Under the pieces are notes generated by a model. It searched no databases and was not told the origin of the DNA. It saw nothing but the letters and a program-made list of their open reading frames with translations. Positions 63,275-64,000 of a DNA stretch of 64,000 nt are shown here, one piece after another (within the stretch, counting starts at the first letter, position 1; the number at the start of each line of letters is the position of its first letter). A program made the position numbers and the translations under genes. Source of the stretch: Ruminococcus_C callidus (GTDB lineage Bacteria > Bacillota > Clostridia > Oscillospirales > Ruminococcaceae); NCBI RefSeq assembly GCF_049562855.1, contig NZ_CP186925.1, forward strand, positions 2,976,001 through 3,040,000. The letters are read 5' to 3'.

Positions 63275-64000
63275 TTAAGAGCCGGAGTTGTTCGAATTCG
63301 GCATTTCCGGCGGTGTGCCGCCCTGTCCGCCGTTTGGTGCACCATTGGGAGCACCGCCCCGTCCGCCGCCGGCAGGTGCTCCGCCGTTCATGCTGCCGGT
63401 GCCGCCGTTTGCTGTGACCTCTGTGCCGCCGCTGACGGATCCGCCTTCTCCATAGCCGTCCTCGTTGAGGGTGCCGTCATAGGTGCCGCCGGTAACAATG
63501 GTATAGTCGGCGGAATCGCTGTCGCCAATGCCATAGATCACATCGGAAACAGCTTTCGGGGATTGCAATGTTGCAAGAACCGTACCGTTCTTGTCCACAA
63601 TGCTGATCTGTTCCCCTGCTGCGGCATTGCAGTTGGTGGCGATCAGACAGCCGCTTTCCGGATACTCCATCATGCCCTTGCTGGACAGTGCCAGCAGGGT
63701 GCCGCCGGTATAGGTCATGTTGCCGTCTGCGTCCAGCGAGCCGTCACCGCCGCTGGTGGAGCCGCATACCAGCAGAGTGCCGCCGGACATCTCCCATGTG
63801 CTGTTGGAGTCTACGCCGTCACCGGAAGCGTTGACATAGATATAACCGCCGCTAATGGTCACAGCATGGGAGCCGCTGTCAGAGCCGCCGGTGTTCAGCC
63901 CGTCGTCTGATGCGTCCAGAATCCGGACATTGCCGCCGCTGATGGTCATTTCCGCCTTGGATTCCACACCCTCGGTACAGCTGTGAATCGTAATATCCCC
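63275..64000 (-). CDS. secreted carbohydrate-binding beta-helix protein, 5' end off the right edge
   Basis: The C-terminal 241 residues are visible; the N-terminus lies beyond the window. Tandem SGGxxxV-type beta-helix strands with ASDDGLNTGGSDSGSHAVTI, ASGDGVDSNSTWEMSGGTLL, and SGGDGSLDADGNMTYTGG match the Cthe_2159-like family (carbohydrate-binding, calcium-dependent). The last 45 residues are Gly/Pro/Asn-rich and flexible (GGAPAGGGRGGAPNGAPNGG). No dockerin or sortase motif is at the C-terminus. It may bind plant polysaccharides, which is inference from the family. Confidence 0.75.
   Translation of the reverse strand, partial: GDITIHSCTEGVESKAEMTISGGNVRILDASDDGLNTGGSDSGSHAVTISGGYIYVNASGDGVDSNSTWEMSGGTLLVCGSTSGGDGSLDADGNMTYTGGTLLALSSKGMMEYPESGCLIATNCNAAAGEQISIVDKNGTVLATLQSPKAVSDVIYGIGDSDSADYTIVTGGTYDGTLNEDGYGEGGSVSGGTEVTANGGTGSMNGGAPAGGGRGGAPNGAPNGGQGGTPPEMPNSNNSGS

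Overview
The window is bacterial chromosome from a Gram-positive, anaerobic, cellulose-degrading Firmicute, most probably a Ruminococcus. Two secreted proteins carry dockerin modules, there is a GH94 cellobiose phosphorylase, BspA-like leucine-rich surface proteins are abundant, nearly every gene has a strong AGGAGG-type ribosome binding site, and promoters match TTGACA-N17-TATAAT closely. The G+C-rich coding bias fits a high-GC cellulosome producer such as R. champanellensis better than R. albus; the species is inference.

Layout. 1-13 kb: end of a dockerin protein, enolase, tRNA methyltransferase TrmO, a GntR/ABC exporter operon, cellobiose phosphorylase, a dockerin-LRR protein, a VanY-type carboxypeptidase and an ECF sigma/anti-sigma pair. 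13-20 kb: glmS followed by three LRR-type membrane-anchored surface proteins in one apparent operon. 20-24 kb: a DUF7309/DUF6930-like protein with a small partner, and a membrane diguanylate cyclase. 24.07-35.88 kb: an integrated mobilizable element inserted in the 3' end of guaA. 35.9-42.5 kb: guaA, a small monooxygenase, a YczE-like membrane protein, a FtsW/RodA protein and a YifB/ComM ATPase. 42.5-50.5 kb: rpoB-rpoC and a small membrane protein. 50.8-55.4 kb: acetyltransferase, SDR reductase, exonuclease, PspA with an overlapping small membrane ORF, and a coiled-coil protein. 55.4-63 kb: an exopolysaccharide cluster (initiating phosphotransferase, manC, gmd, two GT4 glycosyltransferases, GDP-4-keto-6-deoxymannose reductase) that should make GDP-D-rhamnose and begin a rhamnose-containing polymer. 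The right edge cuts a secreted beta-helix protein.

The mobilizable element (about 11.8 kb) is bounded by 12-bp direct repeats TTATTCCCACTC, one of which is the guaA stop region. It has a divergent repressor/excisionase control region, tyrosine integrase, MobC-like protein, RepA-like ATPase, an origin/oriT-like region, a MobV relaxase and a TnpV-like protein. Its AT-rich cargo is a two-gene type II restriction-modification system (HindVP-like nuclease with a C5-methyltransferase), an HNH nuclease remnant, and a two-gene unit: a PHP-domain/SMC-like ATPase (TrlF-like) with a protein I do not recognise. That last pair is the best candidate for an undescribed defence system.

The other striking feature is a family of non-coding intergenic repeats with ends GGCAATACCGC/GCGGTATTGCC or GGAAACACTGC/GCAGTGTTTCC. 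There are about ten full copies of 172 bp or 335 bp and several mini copies, mostly flanked by TA. One copy has inserted into another at TA with duplication of TA, so they behave like miniature inverted-repeat elements of the IS630/Tc1-mariner type. Several lie in 5' leaders of housekeeping genes (glmS, guaA, an SDR gene, the DUF6930-like gene). No transposase for them is present here.
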